Assembly: GCF_010500895.1 (NCBI RefSeq)
Contig: NZ_JAAAWO010000004.1
Span: 62,001 to 126,000 of the forward strand
Length of the DNA stretch: 64,000 nt
From: Alteromonas genovensis
Lineage (GTDB): Bacteria > Pseudomonadota > Gammaproteobacteria > Enterobacterales > Alteromonadaceae
Direction of reading: 5' to 3'
Shown here: in pieces, positions 27,113-33,812 of the stretch
How the letters are laid out: each line of letters begins with the position of its first letter
How positions within the stretch are numbered: position 1 is the first letter of the stretch
Notes under the pieces: model-generated
Database searches by the model: none
Told to the model about the DNA's origin: nothing
The model's input: the letters and a program-made list of their open reading frames with translations, nothing else
Translations under genes and position numbers: made by a program

Positions 27113-27672
27113 CGGTATACCCCATTGCATGTTTTAAAAGCCCTCTGGCTCGATGCAGCTGTGCTTTGCTCGAGCCCACCGCCATATTGAGCATGCTGGC
27201 TATCTCTTCGTGTCGATAGCCTTCTACTGCATAAAGCACGAACACGAGTCGGGCTCGTTCTGGCAATATGCATGTCTAAATCGTTATCATCTGTTTCTTG
27301 AGGCGCTACAGGCTCTGTAATGCCGCTGGTTTCTATATTTAGCATGCGCTGAAACCAACTGCGCTGCTTACGCATATAGGAGATAGTGACATTTGCCGTC
27401 ACGCTGTGTAGCCAAGTAGAAAATTGACTACTGCCATCGTAGTTGGCAATCTTTCTCCATAGCTGGATAAACACCTCTTGCGACGCATCTTCGGCCAAGC
27501 CTTTGTCGCCAGTTAAGCGGTAACACAGTGCATAGACGCGGCCTATATGCTGCTCGTATAGCGTCTTAAAAGCGTATTTACTGCCCGCTTTTACGTCAGC
27601 GATTATCTCGCTTTGTGATTTAGCGGTAAAAACCGCTCTGTCGCAACAAGTGCGTTGGTGGCCTTGCTCCAT
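27105..27672 (-). pseudogene. ECF RNA polymerase sigma factor, frameshifted between regions 2 and 4
   Basis: Residues 1-138 read normally as an ECF sigma factor: region 2 is YEQHIGRVYALCYRLTGDKGLAEDASQEVFIQLWRKI with SSQFSTWLHSVTANVTISYMRKQ. After LDMHIAR the annotated frame turns to nonsense and stops at 27109. The alternative frame gives a perfect region 4, beginning LPERARLVFVLYAVEGYRHEE, continuing IASMLNMAVGSSKAQLHRARGLL, and stopping at 27105, exactly overlapping the anti-sigma start. The restored product would be 191 residues. The single TTGCCAGA at 27259-27266 should be present twice in tandem to join the two halves as ...HIAR-LPERAR..., so an 8-bp repeat unit has been lost. Sequencing error is an alternative. 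Confidence 0.85.
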
Positions 27673-27804
27673 GACGCTCTCTTTTTTGTGTACACTGTAA
27701 TAGAAAATGTCAGTGTGGCACCTGTTAGTGTTATAACCTTAGTCGTAGCCTATAGTAGAAAGGTTTAAAGAAAAAAAAAGTTTTTACAAAAATGCGGAGT
27801 TGGT

Positions 27805-28440
27805 ATGTCAGAATTTAAAGTCAATGCACTGTTTGCAGGTCAACCAAGCCCTTTAGGGCCGCGAGGGGCACCCAGCAGTATTGTGAAAGAACCGGTGTCT
27901 CAACTCACTGTGCATACCGATAAAACTGATGAAGATTTACAGGCAAACAAGCGCCTTCACGGTGGCCCTGAAAAAGTGCTGCACCAATATAACCCCACTA
28001 ACTACCTTACCCTTCGAAAACATTTCCCAGAGGGAGAGTTTGTACCCGGCAGCATAGGTGAAAACCTGAGTGTTGAGGGTATGGACGACGCAACGGTTTT
28101 CATTGGCGATATATGGCAATTTGGTGAGGTTCAATTACAGGTGAGCGCTCCAAGAGCGCCTTGCAGCAAAATATCTCAACGATTTGGTATATCAAATTTA
28201 GACAGATTTGTGGGTGAAAGAGGCATCACAGGTTGGTATTACCGAGTGTTGAAAACCGGTGTTATCTATCCCGGCGATAAGGTGCGTTTGATTGAACGCC
28301 AGGGCAACACCGTTAGTGTGCATGAACTCATGCAGTGTACACACACTAAAACAGATAAAGCGCTAGCAACAGCACTGTCTTCACTCTCCGTTCTTGATGA
28401 TGAATGGCGATTGAAATGTGAAAAAATTAGCAAACGTTAA
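27805..28440 (+). CDS. MOSC-domain protein (YiiM-like)
   Basis: A 211-residue MOSC-domain protein. MOSC domains carry sulphur to metals in molybdenum cofactor chemistry, and the YiiM branch reduces N-hydroxylated compounds. Motifs are LFAGQPSPLG, NKRLHGGPEKVLHQYNPTNYLTLRKHFP, FVPGSIGENLSVEGMDDATVFIGDIWQFGEVQLQVSAPRAPCSKISQRFG (with the conserved cysteine), and ERGITGWYYRVLKTGVIYPGD. The final 55 residues resemble the short helical 3-alpha domain of YiiM. It is monocistronic and ends at a hairpin shared with the converging metallo-hydrolase gene. Confidence 0.85.
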   Translation: MSEFKVNALFAGQPSPLGPRGAPSSIVKEPVSQLTVHTDKTDEDLQANKRLHGGPEKVLHQYNPTNYLTLRKHFPEGEFVPGSIGENLSVEGMDDATVFIGDIWQFGEVQLQVSAPRAPCSKISQRFGISNLDRFVGERGITGWYYRVLKTGVIYPGDKVRLIERQGNTVSVHELMQCTHTKTDKALATALSSLSVLDDEWRLKCEKISKR

Positions 28441-28444
28441 GCAC

Positions 28445-28473
28445 TAGGTGGCCTTAAAAGGTCACCTTTTCTC
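28445..28473 (+). terminator. Terminator between the MOSC gene and the converging metallo-hydrolase
   Basis: AGGTGGCC, loop TTAAAA, GGTCACCTTTT forms an eight-pair stem with one G-U pair, five bases after the MOSC stop codon. It overlaps the last codons of the opposite gene. Confidence 0.7.
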
Positions 28474-29536
28474 CCTCGTTGAGAATATATAGCGGAATGG
28501 TGTTATTTAACTGCTTGTCCATTTCTATTAATCTAAACAGTGCCGAGTGGGAGGTTTTATCGCCCATTTGCCAACTCGCATTGCCATAACCCCACGGAAT
28601 AACCACGCCACAGTTCAATTCCTTTGCAGCCACAAGCGTATCTTCTGGCGTGGTGTGCACATTGCGATACCATTTAGGAGACGACTCACTGAAGTACGAG
28701 GCGATAGGAAGTAGGCAAACGTCGATACGACCAAATCGATTTCCGATATCTTTAAAGTGGGCCGAGTACCCAGTGTCGCCGGCAAAGAACAAGGTTTTAC
28801 CGTTGCGTTCTAGCACCCAACCACCCCATAGCGCTTTGTCATTGTCTTCATACAAGAAGGGCACCATTATACGACTGCTGAAATGATGGGCAGGAACAAA
28901 GTGTATGGTGGTATCGCCGAGTGCTTTTTTTGCATACCAAGCCATTTCGGTGATGTTATAGCCGCCACTAGGAAAATGCTCACCAAACCCTAGTGGTACT
29001 AGATAAGAGGGCATATTACCAATGTGCTTGATATCCGATTTATTAAAATGATCGTAGTGAATGTGGGAATACATGACGGCGTCAATTTGCTCTATTTCTT
29101 GTGATGATAGCGCTGAGGCAGGGTTGCGGAAAAAGCCATCTGCTAATTTAAATGCCCAATTCACCGGCCAGTCAAATTGTTCAAATACGGGGTCAAACAG
29201 AAACTGCTGTCCCTCTTTAGTTGTCACCACAAAACTAGCATGTCCTAACCAACGAACGGTAAAACCGCTATCGATAGCCAGTGACGGATTGTCACCGCGA
29301 TAGACACAGTCTTCCATATCGCCTTCACACTTTATTTTGTCAGTAGGCGCATAGCAATTTGTAGTACACGTAATTGGGTAGCTTGGAAAGTTAGCGTAAA
29401 GGTTGCTGAATCGCCCTTCAAATCCACCCGTGCTATCTCGCTTTATCACCGACTCTGAAGGAGCGTTAGTCTCAACGTGGTTTTTTGCGGCGCATCCACA
29501 AAAAAGCAATACGAAAGATAAAATGACGAACTTCAT
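28454..29536 (-). CDS. Metallo-beta-lactamase-fold hydrolase (UlaG / NAPE-PLD-like), probable lipoprotein
   Basis: A 360-residue protein with an N-terminal export signal (MKFVILSFVLLFCGCAA, with a cysteine where a lipobox would be). It has a metallo-hydrolase domain of the NAPE-PLD/UlaG type. Metal ligands are visible in VMYSHIHYDHFNKSDIKHI (HxHxDH), FVPAHHFSSR, and FAGDTGYSAHFKDIG. The N-terminal FTVRWLGHASFVVTTKEGQQFLFDPVFEQ and RIDVCLLPIASY...NVHTTPEDTLVAAKELN also fit the family. The substrate is unknown; periplasmic phosphodiester or lactone hydrolysis is typical. The ATG eight codons upstream would add MQLAITFA and is less likely. Confidence 0.82.
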   Translation of the reverse strand: MKFVILSFVLLFCGCAAKNHVETNAPSESVIKRDSTGGFEGRFSNLYANFPSYPITCTTNCYAPTDKIKCEGDMEDCVYRGDNPSLAIDSGFTVRWLGHASFVVTTKEGQQFLFDPVFEQFDWPVNWAFKLADGFFRNPASALSSQEIEQIDAVMYSHIHYDHFNKSDIKHIGNMPSYLVPLGFGEHFPSGGYNITEMAWYAKKALGDTTIHFVPAHHFSSRIMVPFLYEDNDKALWGGWVLERNGKTLFFAGDTGYSAHFKDIGNRFGRIDVCLLPIASYFSESSPKWYRNVHTTPEDTLVAAKELNCGVVIPWGYGNASWQMGDKTSHSALFRLIEMDKQLNNTIPLYILNEGEKVTF

Positions 29537-29680
29537 AGCGAACGTAATAGCGAGCTGCATAGCGACCCCAAAGAGAATTAATACACTGATAGTATTGTAT
29601 TTATACCCTACCTAGCACAAGTATAAAAACGTAAGTAATACCAGTCTGCATAGATAATTATTTTGTGATTTTTAGGCATA

Positions 29681-29708
29681 AAAAAACCGCTCATAAGAGC
29701 GGTTTTTC
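29681..29708 (-). terminator. Terminator of the rpsF-rpsR-rplI operon
   Basis: On the minus strand AAAAACCGCTC, loop TTAT, GAGCGGTTTTTTT follows the rplI stop codon by about 15 bases. Confidence 0.9.
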
Positions 29709-29723
29709 TAATTACATGAACGC

Positions 29724-30176
29724 TTACGCTTCAGCAATGATGATCACTTTAATTGAAGTGGTTACATCAGAGTGAATCTGTACGTCGATGTCGTACTCAC
29801 CAGTTTCACGAAGTGTACCGGTAGGTAGTTTAACCTGTGCTTTTTGTACTTCAACGCCAGCTGCAGTAATTGCATCAGCGATGTCACGTGTACCAACAGA
29901 GCCAAACAACTTGCCTTCTTCACCAGCAGGTGCAGCAATTGTAACTTCAGCCAACTCGTTGATTTTTTCAGCGTTTGCGTTTGCAGCAGCTAGCTGCTCA
30001 GCAATTTTCGCTTCAAGATCGGCACGACGTGCTTCGAACTTCTCAACGTTGTCTTTAGTTGCAGGAACCGCTTTACCCTGTGGGAAAAGGAAGTTACGAG
30101 CATAACCAGACTTTACAGTCACTTGGTCGCCCAAGCCGCCAAGATTGGCGATTTTATCTAGTAGGATGATGTTCAT
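29724..30176 (-). CDS. rplI: Large-subunit ribosomal protein bL9
   Basis: Ribosomal protein bL9 binds 23S rRNA near the L1 stalk and projects from the ribosome. The 150 residues match the family: [40 protein letters not shown] at the N-terminus, a long connecting helix, and the C-terminal domain ([31 protein letters not shown]). It is the last gene of the rpsF-rpsR-rplI operon, 26 bases after rpsR. Confidence 0.98.
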   Translation of the reverse strand: MNIILLDKIANLGGLGDQVTVKSGYARNFLFPQGKAVPATKDNVEKFEARRADLEAKIAEQLAAANANAEKINELAEVTIAAPAGEEGKLFGSVGTRDIADAITAAGVEVQKAQVKLPTGTLRETGEYDIDVQIHSDVTTSIKVIIIAEA

Positions 30177-30202
30177 CTAAGCTACCCCTTAAGTTCGCCA
30201 AA

Positions 30203-30430
30203 TTACTTGTGTGAATCAGTGTACGGAAGCAACGCAAGAAAACGTGCGCGCTTGATCGCAGATGACAGCTGACGCTGATATTTTGCGCTAGTACCAGTAA
30301 TACGACTAGGGACAATTTTACCGCTCTCAGTGATGTAGTTCTTAAGAGTAGCGATATCTTTGTAATCTATTTCGGTCACACCTTCTGCTGTAAAACGGCA
30401 GAACTTACGACGTCTGAAAAAACGAGCCAT
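30203..30430 (-). CDS. rpsR: Small-subunit ribosomal protein bS18
   Basis: bS18 forms a heterodimer with bS6 on the platform of the 30S subunit. The 75 residues begin [33 protein letters not shown] and end with the typical [14 protein letters not shown]. The gene starts eleven bases after the rpsF stop. The priB gene, which lies between rpsF and rpsR in E. coli, is absent. Confidence 0.98.
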   Translation of the reverse strand: MARFFRRRKFCRFTAEGVTEIDYKDIATLKNYITESGKIVPSRITGTSAKYQRQLSSAIKRARFLALLPYTDSHK

Positions 30431-30441
30431 GGGTGATCTCC

Positions 30442-30843
30442 TTAAGCGTTGTCTTCAGTGGTTTCAGTTTTCTTTTCTGCGCGCTCTGTGCGAGGTGCAG
30501 AATCTTCACGACGCTCACGACGAGGCTCTTCTTTCATCATTGGAGAAGGCTCAGTAACAGCGTTTTTAGTGCGCATTACCATGTTACGCAAGATCACGTC
30601 ATTGAAACGGAAAGCATTTTCCAATTCGTCAACGGCGTCAGCAGATGCTTCAGCATTGATTAGTACGTAGTGTGCTTTGTGTAGCTTTTCGATTGGGTAA
30701 GCCAATTGACGGCGGCCCCAATCTTCTAAACGATGAATCTGACCACCGTCTTGCTTAAGAATAGTAGTATAACGCTCGATCATACCAGGTACTTGTTCAC
30801 TCTGATCAGGGTGAACCATAAATACGATTTCGTAATGACGCAT
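30442..30843 (-). CDS. rpsF: Small-subunit ribosomal protein bS6
   Basis: bS6 binds bS18 and the central domain of 16S rRNA. The 133 residues start [26 protein letters not shown] and include [29 protein letters not shown] and [22 protein letters not shown]. The tail of about 35 residues is highly charged ([18 protein letters not shown]) and resembles the tail that is glutamylated in E. coli S6, though it carries more arginine. It heads the rpsF-rpsR-rplI operon behind a structured leader. Confidence 0.97.
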   Translation of the reverse strand: MRHYEIVFMVHPDQSEQVPGMIERYTTILKQDGGQIHRLEDWGRRQLAYPIEKLHKAHYVLINAEASADAVDELENAFRFNDVILRNMVMRTKNAVTEPSPMMKEEPRRERREDSAPRTERAEKKTETTEDNA

Positions 30844-30850
30844 TATAGCT

Positions 30851-30921
30851 CCTTACGGTTGTAGCCTCGACAGTACAGCCAACTGTATGGAGACAAGGAA
30901 CGAATTGGGATGGCTGTAAGG
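30851..30921 (-). promoter_or_regulatory. S6:S18-type autoregulatory mRNA leader
   Basis: On the minus strand, upstream of rpsF, CCTTAC-AGCC (30921-30912) pairs with GGCT-GTAAGG (30866-30863 and 30856-30851). The bulge ACAACC interrupts the 3' strand, so a CCG sits at the bulge-stem junction. An inner hairpin TACAG-TTGG-CTGTA lies in the loop. The GTAAGG strand overlaps the ribosome-binding site. This matches the known S6:S18-binding leader, which copies the CCG bulge of 16S rRNA and represses rpsF translation when S6:S18 is in excess. The structure is read by eye. Confidence 0.65.
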
Positions 30922-31023
30922 GCGCGCATTATACGCATACCGTTAAAATTGCACAAGCATTAATCACTGCCATATTGAACAGCTCTGGGGAGGGTGGACA
31001 ATTTACCGTTATTAGGGGACGGC

Positions 31024-32196
31024 TTAGATAGGAATTTTCAGCGAGAATTCTGTTTTCGAGGCATCGGATTCTACGGTTAACGTTCCGTTGTGGGCGCTGG
31101 AAATTTGCGATGCGATAAAAAGCCCAAGCCCTAGGCCACCTGTATCTCGATGATTTTGCTGTCGCCAAAACGGCTGAAATAGCCGTGACATCGCATCGGC
31201 TGAGATGGCGTCTCCGTGATTGGATACACGGATAACTAAGCTATTCTCAACAATATTTCCATTCACCTGAATCGGCCGGCTATCATCGCCATGCACAATG
31301 GCGTTTATTAAAAGGTTAGACAGTACTTGGCTAATTCTTTCAGGGTCGCAATGCACCTTACCCTCTAAATTGATATTGCAATGAATATTACATTCTTTAT
31401 GCAGTAGCGTTAATTCTGATACCGCATGAAGCAAGACGCTATTGAGGTTGTCAACATGCTGCATGTTAAGGGGGATCTCACTGCCCATTTTACCATGGGT
31501 GAAATCCATAACGTCTGATATGAGCCTAGACATCCTACTTGCACTGTTATCCATACGTGTTAGCACGTTTTTGGCCGTATCGTCCTGGGTAATATCAGAT
31601 AAAAAGTCGATCCCCATTTTTAGTGATGATAGAGGCGTTCTGATATCGTGCCCTAAAATAGCAATGTATTGCTCGCGCAGCTTTGCTGCTGACTGCTCGT
31701 CAAAAAGTGCTGCTTTGGTATCCTCAAACACCTCATTCATTTTTATTTGACGAGAAATAAGGGCAGCAAAAGAGGAAATCTGATTGGTAATACGGCCGAT
31801 TTTTAGCGTTGCAGGTTGAGGATCTAACCCACAAATGGTGCCGAAAAAATTACCATCCACATCGTATATAGGGTATGAGAAGTAGCTTTCAAAGCCATAC
31901 ATTTCTGGAATGGGGCTATGCTTAAACTCGTCGTCTTCGGACGCATGTTCAATAATAACGGGCTGCTGAGAAATTCTTACCGAATTACAGAAGGTAGTTT
32001 GTATATCAAGTTTGTCACCTGGGTTCAGGTTGAACTCGATACGGTCGAGCACAGAACACATAGTCCACTCTTGCTTTGTTACCCTGGCTACACAAATAAA
32101 TCGCAAGCCCGTTAAATCTGCAAGCATTTCCATAATGTGTGGAATAACATCAATCGTTTGTATAACGCTAATATCAGTTGGGGCTTTTATGCTCAC
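31024..32196 (-). CDS. GAF-domain sensor histidine kinase, orphan
   Basis: A 390-residue cytoplasmic histidine kinase without membrane spans. The N-terminal GAF domain (about residues 20-165) includes CVARVTKQEWTMCSVLDRIEFNLNPGDKLDIQTTFCNSVR and GFESYFSYPIYDVDGNFFGTICGLD, resembling light- or redox-sensing GAF domains of bacteriophytochrome relatives. A short coiled coil leads to HisKA (AILGHDIRTPLSSLKMGIDFL, phospho-acceptor histidine) and an HATPase domain with LSNLLINAIVHGD (N box), VSNHGDAI and GGLGLGLFIASQ (G box). No response regulator gene lies nearby. The ligand is unknown. Confidence 0.88.
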   Translation of the reverse strand: MSIKAPTDISVIQTIDVIPHIMEMLADLTGLRFICVARVTKQEWTMCSVLDRIEFNLNPGDKLDIQTTFCNSVRISQQPVIIEHASEDDEFKHSPIPEMYGFESYFSYPIYDVDGNFFGTICGLDPQPATLKIGRITNQISSFAALISRQIKMNEVFEDTKAALFDEQSAAKLREQYIAILGHDIRTPLSSLKMGIDFLSDITQDDTAKNVLTRMDNSASRMSRLISDVMDFTHGKMGSEIPLNMQHVDNLNSVLLHAVSELTLLHKECNIHCNINLEGKVHCDPERISQVLSNLLINAIVHGDDSRPIQVNGNIVENSLVIRVSNHGDAISADAMSRLFQPFWRQQNHRDTGGLGLGLFIASQISSAHNGTLTVESDASKTEFSLKIPI

Positions 32197-32475
32197 CGGC
32201 AGCTTTCTCCATGTTTGAGTATTCCGTTTCTCAATCTATTCTTTATTCTCAATCTGTTTTTTACTCACAATTTGCTTCTTGAAAGGGCATTGAAGAAAAA
32301 GCAGCATCGCCATGGAATAAGCATTGTCCCCATTTATATGGTGACACTGAACCCTACAAAATAAAAGGTGTTATTTATGTTTATGAATTGGCTCTGACGT
32401 CCCGAGTGCTCTACACAACGTACATTCTAAAAAGCTAATATTAAAAAGTACGGAGCGAAGAAAAATTAACCTCAA

Positions 32476-32495
32476 GACTGTTTATTTATACAGTA
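32476..32495. promoter_or_regulatory. LexA (SOS) box upstream of yebG
   Basis: The core CTGT-N8-ACAG at 32478-32493 is a perfect match to the gammaproteobacterial SOS box, flanked by GA and TA as in the extended consensus. A partial second site, CTGTACAG, lies at 32501-32508. The position, 45 bases before the yebG start codon, fits repression by LexA. Confidence 0.88.
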
Positions 32496-32540
32496 AAATG
32501 CTGTACAGTTTTTGAGAACTTAAAAAGAAGGGGACCTACC

Positions 32541-32828
32541 ATGGCCATTACCACACAGTATGTTGTTACGCACAAAGGGGTAGAAAAATTGGTAACTACC
32601 GACAAAAAGGAAGCTGATCAGTACGACAAGATGCTCGATGCAGCAGATAACTTAGCGCAATATATCCAAGCAAAGGGTATTGGTCTTGATGACAGCGCGT
32701 TAGAAGAACTCTCAATCTTGCTGTCTAAAAACAAAGACAAGATCAGTAAAATATTTAAGGGCTCGTCTGCCCAAAGCGTACTGGAAGACGAAAGCGCAGA
32801 AGTGGTAAAGCTCAAAGCTAACGGCTAA
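32541..32828 (+). CDS. yebG: SOS-inducible protein YebG
   Basis: A 95-residue member of the YebG family, a small DNA-damage-inducible protein of unknown mechanism. It aligns by eye with E. coli YebG through YVVTHKGVEKLVTTDKKEADQYDKMLDAADNLAQYIQ and the helical LDDSALEELSILLSKNKDKISKIFKG. The acidic C-terminal tail is variable. An AGGGGA ribosome site precedes the ATG. The LexA box upstream supports the assignment independently. A weak hairpin (AGCACC/GGTGCT, about 32837-32862) follows the stop codon. Confidence 0.92.
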   Translation: MAITTQYVVTHKGVEKLVTTDKKEADQYDKMLDAADNLAQYIQAKGIGLDDSALEELSILLSKNKDKISKIFKGSSAQSVLEDESAEVVKLKANG

Positions 32829-32918
32829 CAAACAGCCGTTAGCACCCGTGCTTTTTACGGTGCTTGCTCCTGCCTTTATATTAAGCTGCCCAAAAGCTAG
32901 GGCTCGCTTTCTATGACT

Positions 32919-33019
32919 TACTATCTCAATCATCAGAATTAGCATAACGGGCTGAACATTCAAGACATGTAAGTCACTTCGTTATTCGATAATATAGAAG
33001 AATAAAGATTGAGATAGTA
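32919..33019. repeat. 13-bp perfect inverted repeat, 75-base spacer, before the ABC transporter operon
   Basis: TACTATCTCAATC at 32919-32931 and its exact complement GATTGAGATAGTA at 33007-33019 flank 75 bases. The right arm ends three bases before the AGGAG ribosome site of the ATPase gene. As RNA it would close a large stem-loop next to the start site; as DNA it could be two operator arms. Confidence 0.75.
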
Positions 33020-33032
33020 GTTAGGAGTTAGC

Positions 33033-33812
33033 GTGAAAGCAGGCGTTAGTGCAACAGAAAGCGCAAAGACAAACGGTTCTTATAACATTGCCATTGCTAT
33101 AGATAACGTTAGCTTTTCCCATAACGCTGCTCATAGTGAAAGAGCCCGACTTTTTATTGAAATAGAGCAGTGGCATTTGTACCGTGGAGAGCATGTGTTT
33201 CTTTCCGGCCCATCTGGAAGCGGCAAAAGCACGTTTTTAAACTTACTAAGCGGCACCCTTACACCTGACAGCGGTACAATATCTCTCTTAGAACAGCCTT
33301 TTTCTGCACTTTCTAATAAGCAGCGGGATCGATTTCGCGCTAACAATATTGGCGTTGTGTTTCAGCAGTTTAATCTCATTCCATACCTGTCTGTGAAACA
33401 AAATGTTAAGGCCGCTCTCTATTTTGCCGGTGCAAATATAAAGGACAAGGCCCTTGATGAGCGAATATTGAAACTACTCAACGACTTACAGCTTTCAAAC
33501 CAACTGTTAAATGCGAAAGCAGACACCCTTAGCGTGGGTCAACAGCAGCGCGTTGCCATTGCCCGCGCACTCATCAATACGCCTGATATTTTAATTGTCG
33601 ATGAGCCCACATCAGCCCTTGATGCCAAAGCGAGAGATAGCTTCATGGACGTGCTAAAAAAACTCGCCAAAAACAGTGCGTTGGTTTTTGTCAGTCACGA
33701 CCCTTACTTAAAGAAGTATTTCTCAAGGCATATGAGTATGCATCAATTTACCCCGAATCATCAAAAAGTCGCTGGTGTGTCTGATGCCTCTAGGGACGCA
33801 TCACCATGTTAA
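33033..33812 (+). CDS. ABC transporter ATP-binding protein (LolD/MacB-like)
   Basis: A 259-residue ATPase subunit of a type VII-like (MacB/LolD/FtsE-related) ABC system. It has Walker A GPSGSGKSTFLNLLSG, Q-loop FQQFNLIPYLSVKQN, signature TLSVGQQQRVAIARAL, Walker B ILIVDEPTSALDA and the switch histidine VSHD. The start is GTG with AGGAG five bases upstream. The first 30 residues are a non-conserved extension. The end overlaps the permease start by seven bases, so the two subunits are translationally coupled. Together they form a homodimeric-permease ABC transporter. No periplasmic partner or outer-membrane protein gene is adjacent. Confidence 0.92.
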   Translation: MKAGVSATESAKTNGSYNIAIAIDNVSFSHNAAHSERARLFIEIEQWHLYRGEHVFLSGPSGSGKSTFLNLLSGTLTPDSGTISLLEQPFSALSNKQRDRFRANNIGVVFQQFNLIPYLSVKQNVKAALYFAGANIKDKALDERILKLLNDLQLSNQLLNAKADTLSVGQQQRVAIARALINTPDILIVDEPTSALDAKARDSFMDVLKKLAKNSALVFVSHDPYLKKYFSRHMSMHQFTPNHQKVAGVSDASRDASPC

